Source: Saprospiraceae bacterium (GTDB taxonomy: Bacteria > Bacteroidota > Bacteroidia > Chitinophagales > Saprospiraceae). From it: a DNA stretch of 64,000 nucleotides. Shown here one piece after another: positions 36,756 to 45,950 of the stretch. The position numbers and the translations under genes were made by a program. Within the stretch, counting starts at the first letter, position 1, and every line of letters begins with the position of its first letter. The DNA lies in the NCBI GenBank assembly GCA_027488135.1, contig JAIYCH010000089.1, forward strand, positions 124,001 to 188,000, read 5' to 3'. Under the pieces are notes generated by a model. That model saw only the letters and a program-made list of their open reading frames with translations, had not been told where the DNA came from and ran no database searches.

Positions 36756-38888
36756 ATGGAAGATTACAGCAAATTAATAGCCACCACTTTACAAATTCCA
36801 CTACAAAGTGTTAAAAACACGCTGGCTTTGTTAAATGAAGGAGCAACCATTCCATTTATTGCCCGATATAGAAAAGAATCTACAGGCTCCCTGGATGAAG
36901 TAGAAATTGCAGATATACAAAAAGAAGGGAAAAGACTTGAAGAACTGGATAAGCGCAAGGACGCAATTCTTAAATCCATAGAAGAGCAAGGAAAATTAAC
37001 GGAAGAGTTAAGATTAAAAATTAATGCTACTTTACAATTAAACGATCTTGAAGATTTATATCTTCCATTCAAAAGGAAGAAAAAAACAAAAGCGGGGGTT
37101 GCCAGAGAAAACGGCTTAGAGCCCCTTGCATTAAGTATCTATAGTCAGGAAAATGGTATTTCTCCTCAGGAAATAGCTCAATCATACCTAAACGAAAACG
37201 TTACCGATATAAATGCTGCCTTACAAGGTGCACGAGATATTATCGCAGAAATGGTTAGTGAGGATATAAATTCAAGAAATTTGTTGCGAAAAATCTATAC
37301 CGAAACCGCTGTTGTACAAGCAAAGGTTGCAAAAGGCAAGGAAGAAGAAGGAATAAAATACAAAGATTATTACGAATTTTCGGAGCCATTAAGTAAGTGT
37401 CCATCCCATCGTATTTTGGCTATTAGAAGAGCAGAGGAGGAAGGCATTTTAAGAGTTATGATTATTCCAACCGATGAGGAAATGGCTATTTTTGAACTTG
37501 AAAAAGTTCATATCAGAAAAAATAATCTGGCAGCCAATGAGGTAAAGGTGGCTATTAAAGATAGTTATGAAAGGTTATTGAGTCCATCTATAGAAACAGA
37601 ATTCAGACAACTATCCAAAGAAAAAGCTGATATAGCCGCCATAGATGTATTTTCTGATAACCTCAGGCAATTACTTTTATCTGCTCCATTGGGACAAAAA
37701 GTAGTCTTAGGTATTGATCCTGGATTTAGAACGGGTTGTAAGATAGTGGTCCTGGATGCCAGTGGTGAATTATTGGAAAATACGACCATTTATCCACATC
37801 CACCACAAAATGACACATCAGGAGCTACGAAGACCCTTACTCATTTAATACAAAAACATAATGTAGAAGCGATTGCTATTGGAAATGGAACAGCTGGAAG
37901 AGAAAGTGTTGATTTTTGCCGCACCCTTCCACAACCCCACCCTGTTTCTATATTTAGTGTTAATGAGGCTGGAGCTTCTATTTATTCAGCCTCCGAAGCC
38001 GCCAGAGATGAATTTCCCGACCAGGATTTAACGGTTCGTGGTGCCATCTCCATCGGTAGAAGGCTCATGGATCCTTTAGCTGAACTTGTAAAAATTGATC
38101 CTAAATCTATTGGTGTTGGACAGTATCAACACGATGTAAATCAGCCTAAGCTTAAAGACAGCTTAGATAGTGTGGTAGCAAGTTGCGTGAATAGTGTTGG
38201 TGTTAACTTAAATACGGCCTCTAAACACTTATTAGCCTATATTTCAGGCCTTGGCCCAACTTTAGCACAAAATATTGTGAAATATAGAACAGAAAATGGT
38301 CCATTTAAAGCGAGGAAGGAACTAAAAAAAGTACCCAGAATGGGAGAAAAGGCTTTTGAACAATCTGCAGGATTTTTACGCATCAGGCAAGGGGAACATC
38401 CTTTAGATAACACGGCTGTTCATCCTGAATCTTACCCTATTGTTGAAAAAATGGCTAAAGATTTAGGTTGTTCGGTGGACGAGTTAATAAAACAGTCAAC
38501 TATCAGGAAACAGATTAAAGTTAATCAATATGTTACTGAAAAGGTAGGTATTCCAACCTTAAATGACATCATAAAAGAGCTCAATAAACCTGGGTTAGAC
38601 CCCCGTGGAGAGGCAAAAGCTTTTTCTTTTGCCGATGGTATTCATTCAATCAATGACTTAAAGACAGACATGGTTTTACAAGGCATTGTAAACAACATTA
38701 CCAATTTTGGTGCTTTTGTTGATATTGGAATTAAAGAAAGTGGCTTGGTTCATGTGAGCCAAATGGCCAATCGTTTCATTAAAAATCCTGCGGAAGTGGT
38801 CAAACTTAATCAAGAGGTAACGGTTCGAATTGTAGAAATCGACTATGCCAGAAAACGGGTTCAATTAAGTATGAAGGATGTGAATTAA
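36756..38888 (+). CDS. tex: Tex family RNA-binding protein
   Basis: A 710-residue protein with the full Tex layout: an N-terminal helical domain (NEGATIPFIARYRKESTGSL), a YqgF/RuvC-like domain (about 315-450: LGIDPGFRTGCKIVVLD), helix-hairpin-helix motifs (about 490-560: ISGLGPTLAQNIVKYR) and a C-terminal S1 domain (about 640-708: GIVNNITNFGAFVDIGIK). Tex proteins bind nucleic acid and are linked to transcription and RNA turnover, but their exact role is unsettled. The gene is monocistronic, divergent from the protease gene, and convergent with a methyltransferase gene. Confidence 0.96.
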   Translation: MEDYSKLIATTLQIPLQSVKNTLALLNEGATIPFIARYRKESTGSLDEVEIADIQKEGKRLEELDKRKDAILKSIEEQGKLTEELRLKINATLQLNDLEDLYLPFKRKKKTKAGVARENGLEPLALSIYSQENGISPQEIAQSYLNENVTDINAALQGARDIIAEMVSEDINSRNLLRKIYTETAVVQAKVAKGKEEEGIKYKDYYEFSEPLSKCPSHRILAIRRAEEEGILRVMIIPTDEEMAIFELEKVHIRKNNLAANEVKVAIKDSYERLLSPSIETEFRQLSKEKADIAAIDVFSDNLRQLLLSAPLGQKVVLGIDPGFRTGCKIVVLDASGELLENTTIYPHPPQNDTSGATKTLTHLIQKHNVEAIAIGNGTAGRESVDFCRTLPQPHPVSIFSVNEAGASIYSASEAARDEFPDQDLTVRGAISIGRRLMDPLAELVKIDPKSIGVGQYQHDVNQPKLKDSLDSVVASCVNSVGVNLNTASKHLLAYISGLGPTLAQNIVKYRTENGPFKARKELKKVPRMGEKAFEQSAGFLRIRQGEHPLDNTAVHPESYPIVEKMAKDLGCSVDELIKQSTIRKQIKVNQYVTEKVGIPTLNDIIKELNKPGLDPRGEAKAFSFADGIHSINDLKTDMVLQGIVNNITNFGAFVDIGIKESGLVHVSQMANRFIKNPAEVVKLNQEVTVRIVEIDYARKRVQLSMKDVN

Positions 38889-38916
38889 ATTTACAAAAAA
38901 GGAATGCCGATATTCA

Positions 38917-39462
38917 TTATTTACAACAAACGTAGATAAAGGCTGGAGGTATATTTAGCGGTGTAAACTTTCTTTCAACTGAAGAAAACCTCTTTTTTAG
39001 TAATTTATAATCAATCAGCGAATATTGAAATTGAATAAATAACCCCGTCGGTTTAAGTGAATCATAGCATTGTTGTAAAATATCCCTTTTCAAGGTAAAC
39101 GGAAAGTTGGCAAGGGGTAAACTTGAAATAACTACATCTACAGATTCTTTTTTTACATAGGTTAACAAATTCAATGCATCTCCATTAATAATATCCACAT
39201 TTTCTTTTTCCAACAATGAGAGTTCCTCCAAAAAATGATCATTTAATTCAAAAGCAAGTAATTGGGTGTTTCCTACCAGAGAATCAGCCAAAGCTTTAGT
39301 AATACAACCTTGACCAGCGCCAAGTTCTACGATTAAATCTACCTTATCAAAATGGATGGGATTCAACATCTTCTTGATAAGCTCAGGAGAACTTCTTACA
39401 ATAGATCCTGTCGAACGCCAGTCTTTAAAAGCTTCTTTTAAAAAAGAGATATGTTTACTCAT
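38917..39462 (-). CDS. PmtA-like class I SAM-dependent methyltransferase
   Basis: A 181-residue methyltransferase. The N-terminal FLKEAFKDWRSTGSIVRSS matches the pattern of bacterial phospholipid N-methyltransferases (PmtA of the Sinorhizobium type, where SPR-TGAVAPSS is common). Motif I is IVELGAGQGCITKAL, an acidic residue follows in FELNDHFL, and IISSLPLANFP fills motif IV. Related sequences also include KsgA-like rRNA adenine methyltransferases, so the substrate (phosphatidylethanolamine or RNA) is not certain. It stands alone, 54 bp beyond the terminator hairpin that follows the RND permease gene. Confidence 0.75.
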   Translation of the reverse strand: MSKHISFLKEAFKDWRSTGSIVRSSPELIKKMLNPIHFDKVDLIVELGAGQGCITKALADSLVGNTQLLAFELNDHFLEELSLLEKENVDIINGDALNLLTYVKKESVDVVISSLPLANFPFTLKRDILQQCYDSLKPTGLFIQFQYSLIDYKLLKKRFSSVERKFTPLNIPPAFIYVCCK

Positions 39463-39491
39463 TAAAATATATCAAGGGTTAAGATGCACAC

Positions 39492-39532
39492 AAAAAAAAC
39501 AGGTGTGGGGTACAAATATAGTACACCACACC
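39492..39532 (-). terminator. Intrinsic terminator of the first RND efflux operon
   Basis: Read on the minus strand, GGTGTGGTGTAC pairs with GTACCCCACACC (11 of 12 pairs) around a 7-base loop, then TG and a run of eight T (39499-39492). It lies 27 bp after the RND permease stop codon. This is a textbook rho-independent terminator. Confidence 0.88.
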
Positions 39533-39558
39533 CGATTAATATCAACAATCTGAATTTA

Positions 39559-42500
39559 TTATATAAACTCCGATGTATTTTCTTTTACAATAATGATATC
39601 ATTAGAAGGTTTATCAGCACCAAACAGTCTGTTTGTCCATTTTCTTGCTTTTTCCATAAGGAAATAAATGATTGGAACGACGAGTAAAGTTAACAACATA
39701 GAGCTTGTCAGACCACCTATAAGTGCCCATGCAAGACCATTTTTCCATTCTGCCCCAGGGCCTTTTGCCAAGGCGATAGGTAACATACCGAACACCATGG
39801 CTACTGTGGTCATAATAATAGGACGAAGACGCAAAGAGCCTGCTTCCAGAATAGCTCTGATAGTCCTGTTCCCCTCCTCCTTTCTCTGGTTGGCAAAATC
39901 TACTAATAAAATGGCATTTTTACCTACCAGACCTACCAACATAATAATACCTAGAATAGCAAAAATATCCATGGTACTCATAGAAAGAGCTAGAGCTAAA
40001 AAGGCGCCCACCATAGCTACTGGAATAGAGAATAAAACGACAAAGGGACTGACCCAGGAATTGTAAAGAGCCACCATAATGAGGTATACAAAAAGAATGG
40101 AAGCACCAAAAGCAAGACCGAGGCTTCCAAAACTCTCTGCCTGTGCCTTTAAGTCACCTTCGTAAGCAATAAAAACGCCCACAGGTGGAGGATTTTCAGC
40201 TATTTTATTTTGTATATCAACACCGATATCACCAGATTGACGCCCTAAAATTTTCGACGAAACCACCAACGAAGGGATTCTATCTTTTCTTTCGAGGAGA
40301 CTAGGCCCAGTTGAACTGGATACCAAAGCAAACTGGGACAACTTAATTTGCTCGCCTCTGGGATTTACGAATAGTAAATTTTTAACATCCTCTTCATTAT
40401 TTCTATCAAAGGCATCAAATCTAATATTTATGTCATACTCAGAGTTACCATCTCTAAATTTGGTATCGGTATTTCCTGCAAAAGCAGTTTGCATCGTGGC
40501 GCCTACAACCTGAAGATTTAAACCAAGCTCTGACATTTTTAGTCTATCTACCTCAATTTTAATTTCGGGATTACCTTCTTTGTAACTCATATCAGCTTCC
40601 ATGGCACCAGGCGTGTTTCTAACCCAATCAAGCACTTTATCCCCATAATCCTTTACCTTTTTCAGATCAGCACCGCTGACAATCACCTGAATAGGCGCCT
40701 GGTCTGCACCACCAAAGAAAGAAACCTGACTTGAATTAACTTTTACGCCGACCAATTCCTTTTCCAACTCCATTTTAATATTTCTGGCGAAGAAGTCGGT
40801 AGATTCTTTCCTTTCTGACGCTGGAGTTATTTTCACCTGTATTTCAGCCAGATTGGATAGCGTTGAACTTCCTATAAAGTCAGAGCTTCTTCCTACCGTT
40901 GTGAAAATATTAATAATTTCATTTTTGGTAACTAAATATTTTTCAGCGGCGAGGGCCACTTGATTTGTTTGCTCTAAAGTAGCCTCTTTAGGAAGCTCAA
41001 GTTTTATGATAAATTCACCTCTATCACTATTAGATATGAACGCTGTCCCGATGAATCCACCAGTAATTAACTGGAAGGATGATAGAAAAATAATGGTTGT
41101 CAAACCTAAAACAGCCCACCATTTTCGAATGGCCCACTTTAATAATTTCACATAAGCCCTGGTAAGATTTGAAATCCCTTTTTCAAAAGCAATTAAAATA
41201 AATCCTCCTATTGTTTTCTTATTAAAATGCTCCAATCTGGAAAAACGAGAGGCTAACATAGGGGTTAATGTAAAAGAGACGAGGAGCGATACCAGGGTAG
41301 AAATAACTACAACCAATGCAAACTGTTTCATAATATTCCCGATAATACCGCCTGTTAAAGCGATGGGAAAAAACACAACGACATCAACTAAAGTAATCGC
41401 CAAAGCAGTAAAACCAATTTCATTTCTACCATCGAAAGCCGCTTGCCTTCTATTTTTTCCCATTTCCAGGTGTCTGAAAATATTTTCAAGTACTACGATG
41501 GAGTCATCGACAAGAATACCGATAACAAGAGACATGGCAAGCAAAGTCATCAGGTTAAAAGTAAAATTGAAAGCGTACATAAAAATAAGTGTTGTTATTA
41601 AGGAAGCAGGAATGGCCACCATAACAATAAGCGCATTACGAAAACTGTGTAGGAAAAGAAGCATGATAACAGCCACTAAAATAATGGCGAGCCCAATATC
41701 ATCAATAACCGCATTGACAGCTTCGATAGTAAAATCGGAAGAATTATTAGCTATGCCAAAAGTGAGTTCATCTGCTTTATATAGTTCCTCCAGCGCTTCC
41801 ATTTCCTTTATCACACTCTCACTTACCGCTACTGCGTTAGCATCTGATTGTTTTTGAACAAGAAAGGCGAGACCTGACACGCCATTTAACCGGCTTAAAT
41901 CAGAAGGTTCTTTTGTAGCATCTTCAATTTCAGCTACTTCATCGAGTCTAACGGGGCTATTAGTTAAAGGATTATTGCTAACAATTATACCTCTCAACTG
42001 ACTTAATGCATCTAATTTTCCAGCAAGACGAATAGTAATTTGCTCATCCTGGTTTTTAATTTTTCCCGTTGGGAAGTCAAGATTTGCTGATTGAATAGCG
42101 TTTTGAACTTGGAGAATACTTAATTTACGTTGTTCAAGTTCCTTTCTATTAATATTAATTCTGATTTCCCTTTCCTGGCCACCCACAATGGTAATCCTCG
42201 CCACACCCTCGATACTACTAAGGAGCGGAACAATTCTATTTTTTGCTAAATCAAACATTTGACCAGCATCCAATTTACTTTTAGCCCCAATATTCATGAT
42301 AGGAAATTCATCACTTGAAAACTTTCCGAGGACAGGGACTTTGGCATCTCGTGGAAAAGTAGGCTGAATTTCGTTTAATTTTCTTTGCGCCTCTTGCAGA
42401 CTTTGTTGAATATTAGCATCTTGCTCCAATTCGATAATAACCGACGAAATATTTTCTCTTGAGGTAGAACGAATACTATTGACACCTGCTATGCCTGAAA

Positions 42501-42711
42501 GGGCATCTTCAATTTTTTTGGTGACACTTTGTTCAACCTCCATAGGCCCGGCACCAGGATAAACCGTTGTAGCCGTTAGAATGGGAGCTTCAAACTTAGG
42601 AATAAGTTCATAGCTCAATTGGGTATAACTAAAAAGGCCTAAAACGGTTAGTACAACAAACAGCACTATAATCAGGGAAGGCCTTTTAATAGCAATTTCA
42701 GTTAATGACAT
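39559..42711 (-). CDS. RND efflux transporter, inner-membrane permease (first operon)
   Basis: A 1050-residue RND (AcrB/HAE-1-like) drug-proton antiporter. Twelve membrane helices are arranged as one, a large periplasmic loop, then five, twice over. The N-terminus reads AIKRPSLIIVLFVVLTVLGL, YPGAGPMEVEQSVTKKIEDA is the porter-domain start, and VDDSIVVLENIFRH in the fourth helix carries the paired Asp of the proton relay. A second-half GLVGKNAILLVDFANQRKEE is typical. It works with the adaptor (34 bp upstream) and TolC-like channel encoded in the same operon to expel substrates that cannot be read from sequence. A strong terminator follows. Confidence 0.96.
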   Translation of the reverse strand: MSLTEIAIKRPSLIIVLFVVLTVLGLFSYTQLSYELIPKFEAPILTATTVYPGAGPMEVEQSVTKKIEDALSGIAGVNSIRSTSRENISSVIIELEQDANIQQSLQEAQRKLNEIQPTFPRDAKVPVLGKFSSDEFPIMNIGAKSKLDAGQMFDLAKNRIVPLLSSIEGVARITIVGGQEREIRININRKELEQRKLSILQVQNAIQSANLDFPTGKIKNQDEQITIRLAGKLDALSQLRGIIVSNNPLTNSPVRLDEVAEIEDATKEPSDLSRLNGVSGLAFLVQKQSDANAVAVSESVIKEMEALEELYKADELTFGIANNSSDFTIEAVNAVIDDIGLAIILVAVIMLLFLHSFRNALIVMVAIPASLITTLIFMYAFNFTFNLMTLLAMSLVIGILVDDSIVVLENIFRHLEMGKNRRQAAFDGRNEIGFTALAITLVDVVVFFPIALTGGIIGNIMKQFALVVVISTLVSLLVSFTLTPMLASRFSRLEHFNKKTIGGFILIAFEKGISNLTRAYVKLLKWAIRKWWAVLGLTTIIFLSSFQLITGGFIGTAFISNSDRGEFIIKLELPKEATLEQTNQVALAAEKYLVTKNEIINIFTTVGRSSDFIGSSTLSNLAEIQVKITPASERKESTDFFARNIKMELEKELVGVKVNSSQVSFFGGADQAPIQVIVSGADLKKVKDYGDKVLDWVRNTPGAMEADMSYKEGNPEIKIEVDRLKMSELGLNLQVVGATMQTAFAGNTDTKFRDGNSEYDINIRFDAFDRNNEEDVKNLLFVNPRGEQIKLSQFALVSSSTGPSLLERKDRIPSLVVSSKILGRQSGDIGVDIQNKIAENPPPVGVFIAYEGDLKAQAESFGSLGLAFGASILFVYLIMVALYNSWVSPFVVLFSIPVAMVGAFLALALSMSTMDIFAILGIIMLVGLVGKNAILLVDFANQRKEEGNRTIRAILEAGSLRLRPIIMTTVAMVFGMLPIALAKGPGAEWKNGLAWALIGGLTSSMLLTLLVVPIIYFLMEKARKWTNRLFGADKPSNDIIIVKENTSEFI

Positions 42712-42745
42712 GAATTTTCTTTTGAAAAGGTTAAATGATTATTCC

Positions 42746-43810
42746 TTATTTGTTTTTTACAATAACAGGAGCACCGTCCACCAGATTTATTTGACCTGTA
42801 AGGACAATTTCATCTGACTTTTGCAAGCCCCCAAGTACGGCAAGTAAACTACCTGAGCCAACCCCAATTTGAATTTTTCTTAAAACGGCTTTACCATTTT
42901 CTATCACATATACAGAAGCATTTCTGGAACTTCCTACCAAACAAATACGCGGAATGGCCAAAATCTCAGAAGAAGCAATATCATTGAATGAAACCTGTCC
43001 AGTCATGCCAGGTCTTAACCGCCCTGGATTAGTTATCAAAAGTTCGACCAGGTATCTTCTTGAGGGATCAGATTTTACATCGATGAGAGTAACAACGCCT
43101 TTAAGTTGTTGATCTGGCATTGCGTCGGTTACCACCTCTGCGATGAATCCCACTTTGATGAGAGAAATCTGCTCAGCAGTGAGATAAGTCTGGAAAAATA
43201 ATTTATTAGTTTGAACTACATCACCTAACTTCATAGGAGGCGTAATAAAAGAACCCTTTTCTACCATTTTATTTGAGATGATACCCGTTAAAGGCGCTTT
43301 AACCTTACTAAAAGAAAGTTGCTTTTCAAGGCTAACCTGCTGAAATTTTAGATTTTCAAGTGCATTGACTGCATCATCTAATTGCTGTTGAGAAACGCCA
43401 CCCACCGGTAGTAAATTAGCCAGACGTTGAACGTCTTTTTTAATTTTCTCTTGATTAAATTTGATTTGGGCGATTTGATTTAACAACAAGTCAGAATCTA
43501 AGGTAACCAGGACATTACCTTCCTGCACTTGCTTTCCATTTTCAAAATTCACCTGAGTCACTCTTCCGGCCGCTTCAGAAATGATAGATACCTCCTTAAA
43601 CGCCCTGAATGAACCATTTGCATTGAAATCTTTCTTCATCAAGGTGATTTCTGGAAAGGTAGAAGAAACCATTACCGTAGTATTTCTTACCTGAGCTTTT
43701 GCTGCAGAGCTGTCAATCTTCTTTTTATTATCTGTTAATTTCCATCCAATAACGGCGAATACACCGATGGTAATAGATAGGATGGTCAGAATTCTAAGTC
43801 CTTTTTTCAT
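42746..43810 (-). CDS. RND efflux periplasmic adaptor subunit (first operon)
   Basis: A 354-residue membrane-fusion protein. An N-terminal anchor (about 5-25: LRILTILSITIGVFAVIGW) without a lipobox precedes a barrel-sandwich and coiled-coil hairpin region (about 70-200: SIISEAAGRVTQVNFENGKQ, later KVKAPLTGIISNKMVEKGSF), then beta-barrel and membrane-proximal domains (RRYLVELLITNPGRLRPGMT). It bridges the RND permease and the TolC-like channel across the periplasm. It lies 26 bp after the tolC gene and 34 bp before the permease gene. Confidence 0.94.
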   Translation of the reverse strand: MKKGLRILTILSITIGVFAVIGWKLTDNKKKIDSSAAKAQVRNTTVMVSSTFPEITLMKKDFNANGSFRAFKEVSIISEAAGRVTQVNFENGKQVQEGNVLVTLDSDLLLNQIAQIKFNQEKIKKDVQRLANLLPVGGVSQQQLDDAVNALENLKFQQVSLEKQLSFSKVKAPLTGIISNKMVEKGSFITPPMKLGDVVQTNKLFFQTYLTAEQISLIKVGFIAEVVTDAMPDQQLKGVVTLIDVKSDPSRRYLVELLITNPGRLRPGMTGQVSFNDIASSEILAIPRICLVGSSRNASVYVIENGKAVLRKIQIGVGSGSLLAVLGGLQKSDEIVLTGQINLVDGAPVIVKNK

Positions 43811-43836
43811 GTGTTATAATATAAAGTTTGGGTAAA

Positions 43837-45204
43837 TTATTGTAAAAATTTAATCAATTGCCCATTAGCATGAAGCAAATCGAGTTCAGCTATTCTGACT
43901 TGAAACAAAGCCGAGAGCACATTATTTTTTGATTCTCTAAGAGATGTTTCTGCATTCAATATTTCCGTTAATGGAGCAAGTCCCTGCTGATATCTTGCCT
44001 GACTTTGGGTGTAAATTTCTTCGGCTAGACTTCGGGCTTTTTTAAGCGGTGTTAAATTATTCAGATTAAGAGCTAATGTTTTCTTTGCGTTTTCAAATTG
44101 AGCTTCATATAACGAAAGGAGTTGCTTTCTGTCTTCCTCTCCCTTTTTAATGTCTATCTGAACTGATTCAACCTGCGTTCTTCTTAAACCACCGTCATAA
44201 ATGGGCACTCGCAACCTTAATCCAACAGAACTAAAGCTGGCCCATGAGTTAGAGCTAACAAAATCACTGAAAGTTCTTGGCTGCGCCTGCGCTGCAATAT
44301 TTGCAAATAAATTGGCTGTAGGCCAGTAACTTGCTTTATACCGGTTTAAATTAATTACATTAAGCGCTTGATTTTGATCGATAAGTTTCAACCCAATACG
44401 CTGATTATAATTAGATTGTAAAGCCACTACCTCAGGTAAGGTATAATTTGATTCGCTTAGCGTATCAGTAAGAATGATATCGGTTACCAATGGCATTTGA
44501 AGTGAAAGCTTAAACATAACCATCTGCTGTTGGATCTGCAACTCTAAATTATTCAGTTGGTTTTCCAAAATAAGTTCAGTTAATTCAAGTTGTTTAACAT
44601 CTTGCATTCTCCCCAAACCATTTTCAACCTGCACCTTGGTTAATTTCAGTAATTCTTTAATTTTAAACAAATTAGCCTGAATATTTGCCTTTTGAGATTT
44701 TACCGCCTGAATAGCGTAATAACCTTTAGAAACCTGTAAAACCAATTCTTCTTTAGTAGCCTCTGCTCTGGATCTATACAATTCAGTCGCCTTTTTTGCA
44801 GCATTCAGACCTACCCTGAATTCAGGACTAAAAACTAATTGTGTGACCTCTATAGAGGCATTGGTTCCCCAATGAGTGCCAATGGTCACAGGTCTGATAT
44901 CATCAGGTTTTCCATTCAAAAAGTCAGGGAAAAAGATAACCTGTAACAATGGGTTATAAACAAATTGAGCATTTCCGTTAATTTGTGGGTAACCTGTGGA
45001 AAGCAGCTGTTCCACATTTATATTTCCCTTTGCCTCGTCGAGTTTACCCTGAATTACGCTGCTGTTGTTATCCACAGCATACTGCATCGCCGTCTTAAGA
45101 TTCAATGGCATCTGGCCATTCACCTGATAAAACGAAAACAGGAAAAACAAACCTAAACTAGGAAATAATACATGTGATTTTGAAAAAATCTTCATTTTAT
45201 TCAT
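43837..45204 (-). CDS. TolC family outer-membrane channel (first operon)
   Basis: A 455-residue outer-membrane efflux channel. The signal peptide (about 1-30: LFPSLGLFFLFSFYQVNG) is followed by two repeats of the OEP family with long helices: PLNLKTAMQYAVDNNSSVIQ begins the first, and QARYQQGLAPLTEILNAETS ends the second. A start at the fourth codon (MKIFSK) is equally possible. It is the second gene after tetR (21 bp), forming tetR-tolC-adaptor-permease. Confidence 0.93.
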   Translation of the reverse strand: MNKMKIFSKSHVLFPSLGLFFLFSFYQVNGQMPLNLKTAMQYAVDNNSSVIQGKLDEAKGNINVEQLLSTGYPQINGNAQFVYNPLLQVIFFPDFLNGKPDDIRPVTIGTHWGTNASIEVTQLVFSPEFRVGLNAAKKATELYRSRAEATKEELVLQVSKGYYAIQAVKSQKANIQANLFKIKELLKLTKVQVENGLGRMQDVKQLELTELILENQLNNLELQIQQQMVMFKLSLQMPLVTDIILTDTLSESNYTLPEVVALQSNYNQRIGLKLIDQNQALNVINLNRYKASYWPTANLFANIAAQAQPRTFSDFVSSNSWASFSSVGLRLRVPIYDGGLRRTQVESVQIDIKKGEEDRKQLLSLYEAQFENAKKTLALNLNNLTPLKKARSLAEEIYTQSQARYQQGLAPLTEILNAETSLRESKNNVLSALFQVRIAELDLLHANGQLIKFLQ

Positions 45205-45225
45205 CGTGTTATTTGTTGGTAGATT

Positions 45226-45849
45226 TTATGAAATGGTATTAGCCTTAGCACTCATTAAACTGATTAATCGTTCTAATCCAAATGAAGTACAAATGCTTCG
45301 TAGAAATAATTCATCTCTTATGGTAATTGCTTCAATAAGCTCGAGAGATTCAGGTTCGAAAATCCTTGGTCTTAACATACCTTCCGACTGCAATAAAAAT
45401 ACTTTCGCCACCTTGGATGGGTTAATTTCAGCCCTGTAAAATCCTTGTTCAATACCTGATGTAAAATTGAAAACCAACATGTTATACTGCCATTCAAAAT
45501 CATGATTAACAAATTTCTTCCATATTTCTGGATGGTTTTTCTGTAAATCAAAAATAACAAATGGAGATACTTCCTTTAACGATTCCAGTGCTCTTCTGGA
45601 TAAACTATAAAATGCATCTACAGGATCTGTCGCCTTTTCTCTAATCTTTTGGACTTTATCCGCCTCTTTTTCCATATATCCAAAAATACATGATTCCACC
45701 AAAGCATCTTTAGTCTGGAAATATTGGTATAATGTTTTTTTACTTATTCCCATTTCTTTACATAAATCGTCCATGGTTACGTTTCTGAAACCATATTTCA
45801 AGAAAAATGCCTCCGCCTGGATGAGAATATTTGATTTTGTAGAATTCAT
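45226..45849 (-). CDS. TetR/AcrR family transcriptional regulator (first efflux operon)
   Basis: A 207-residue repressor-type regulator. The N-terminal helix-turn-helix (about 5-52: FFLKYGFRNVTMDDLCKEMG, SKKTLYQYFQTKD) is typical of TetR proteins, and the C-terminal domain (about 60-207) is the variable ligand-binding part. It heads the operon with the three efflux genes, so it probably represses its own transcription until the drug or metabolite binds. A perfect 11-bp inverted repeat (45863-45894) lies 13 bp before its ATG and is the obvious operator candidate. fabG is divergent, 101 bp away, and might share the control. Confidence 0.94.
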   Translation of the reverse strand: MNSTKSNILIQAEAFFLKYGFRNVTMDDLCKEMGISKKTLYQYFQTKDALVESCIFGYMEKEADKVQKIREKATDPVDAFYSLSRRALESLKEVSPFVIFDLQKNHPEIWKKFVNHDFEWQYNMLVFNFTSGIEQGFYRAEINPSKVAKVFLLQSEGMLRPRIFEPESLELIEAITIRDELFLRSICTSFGLERLISLMSAKANTIS

Positions 45850-45862
45850 GTCTTAATAAACG

Positions 45863-45894
45863 ATGGAAACTAAAAAGGTTCAATTAGTTTCCAT
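45863..45894. promoter_or_regulatory. Inverted repeat, putative TetR operator
   Basis: ATGGAAACTAA (45863-45873) and TTAGTTTCCAT (45884-45894) are perfect reverse complements separated by 10 bp. They lie 13 bp before the tetR ATG and upstream of the fabG promoter. A near-consensus -7 box for tetR (TAATTTG, 45908-45902, one base short) would put the transcription start next to the repeat, a normal place for a TetR operator. Confidence 0.6.
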
Positions 45895-45924
45895 GTTTTT
45901 TCAAATTATTTTTGAAAATTTTGA

Positions 45925-45932
45925 TAACTTTG
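45925..45932 (+). promoter_or_regulatory. Putative -7 element (TAnnTTTG) for fabG
   Basis: TAACTTTG matches the -7 consensus and lies 18 bp before the fabG ATG. A -33 TTTG at the usual distance is not clear; the region there is T-rich. Confidence 0.5.
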
Positions 45933-45950
45933 CGATAAGAAAAAACAGAT

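Noticed and set aside
41363-41857. 164-codon open frame antisense to the first RND permease
   Set aside because: It lies wholly inside a strongly conserved permease gene, has a composition typical of an antisense shadow (rich in Ser, Ile, Thr, Lys) and no recognisable domain.
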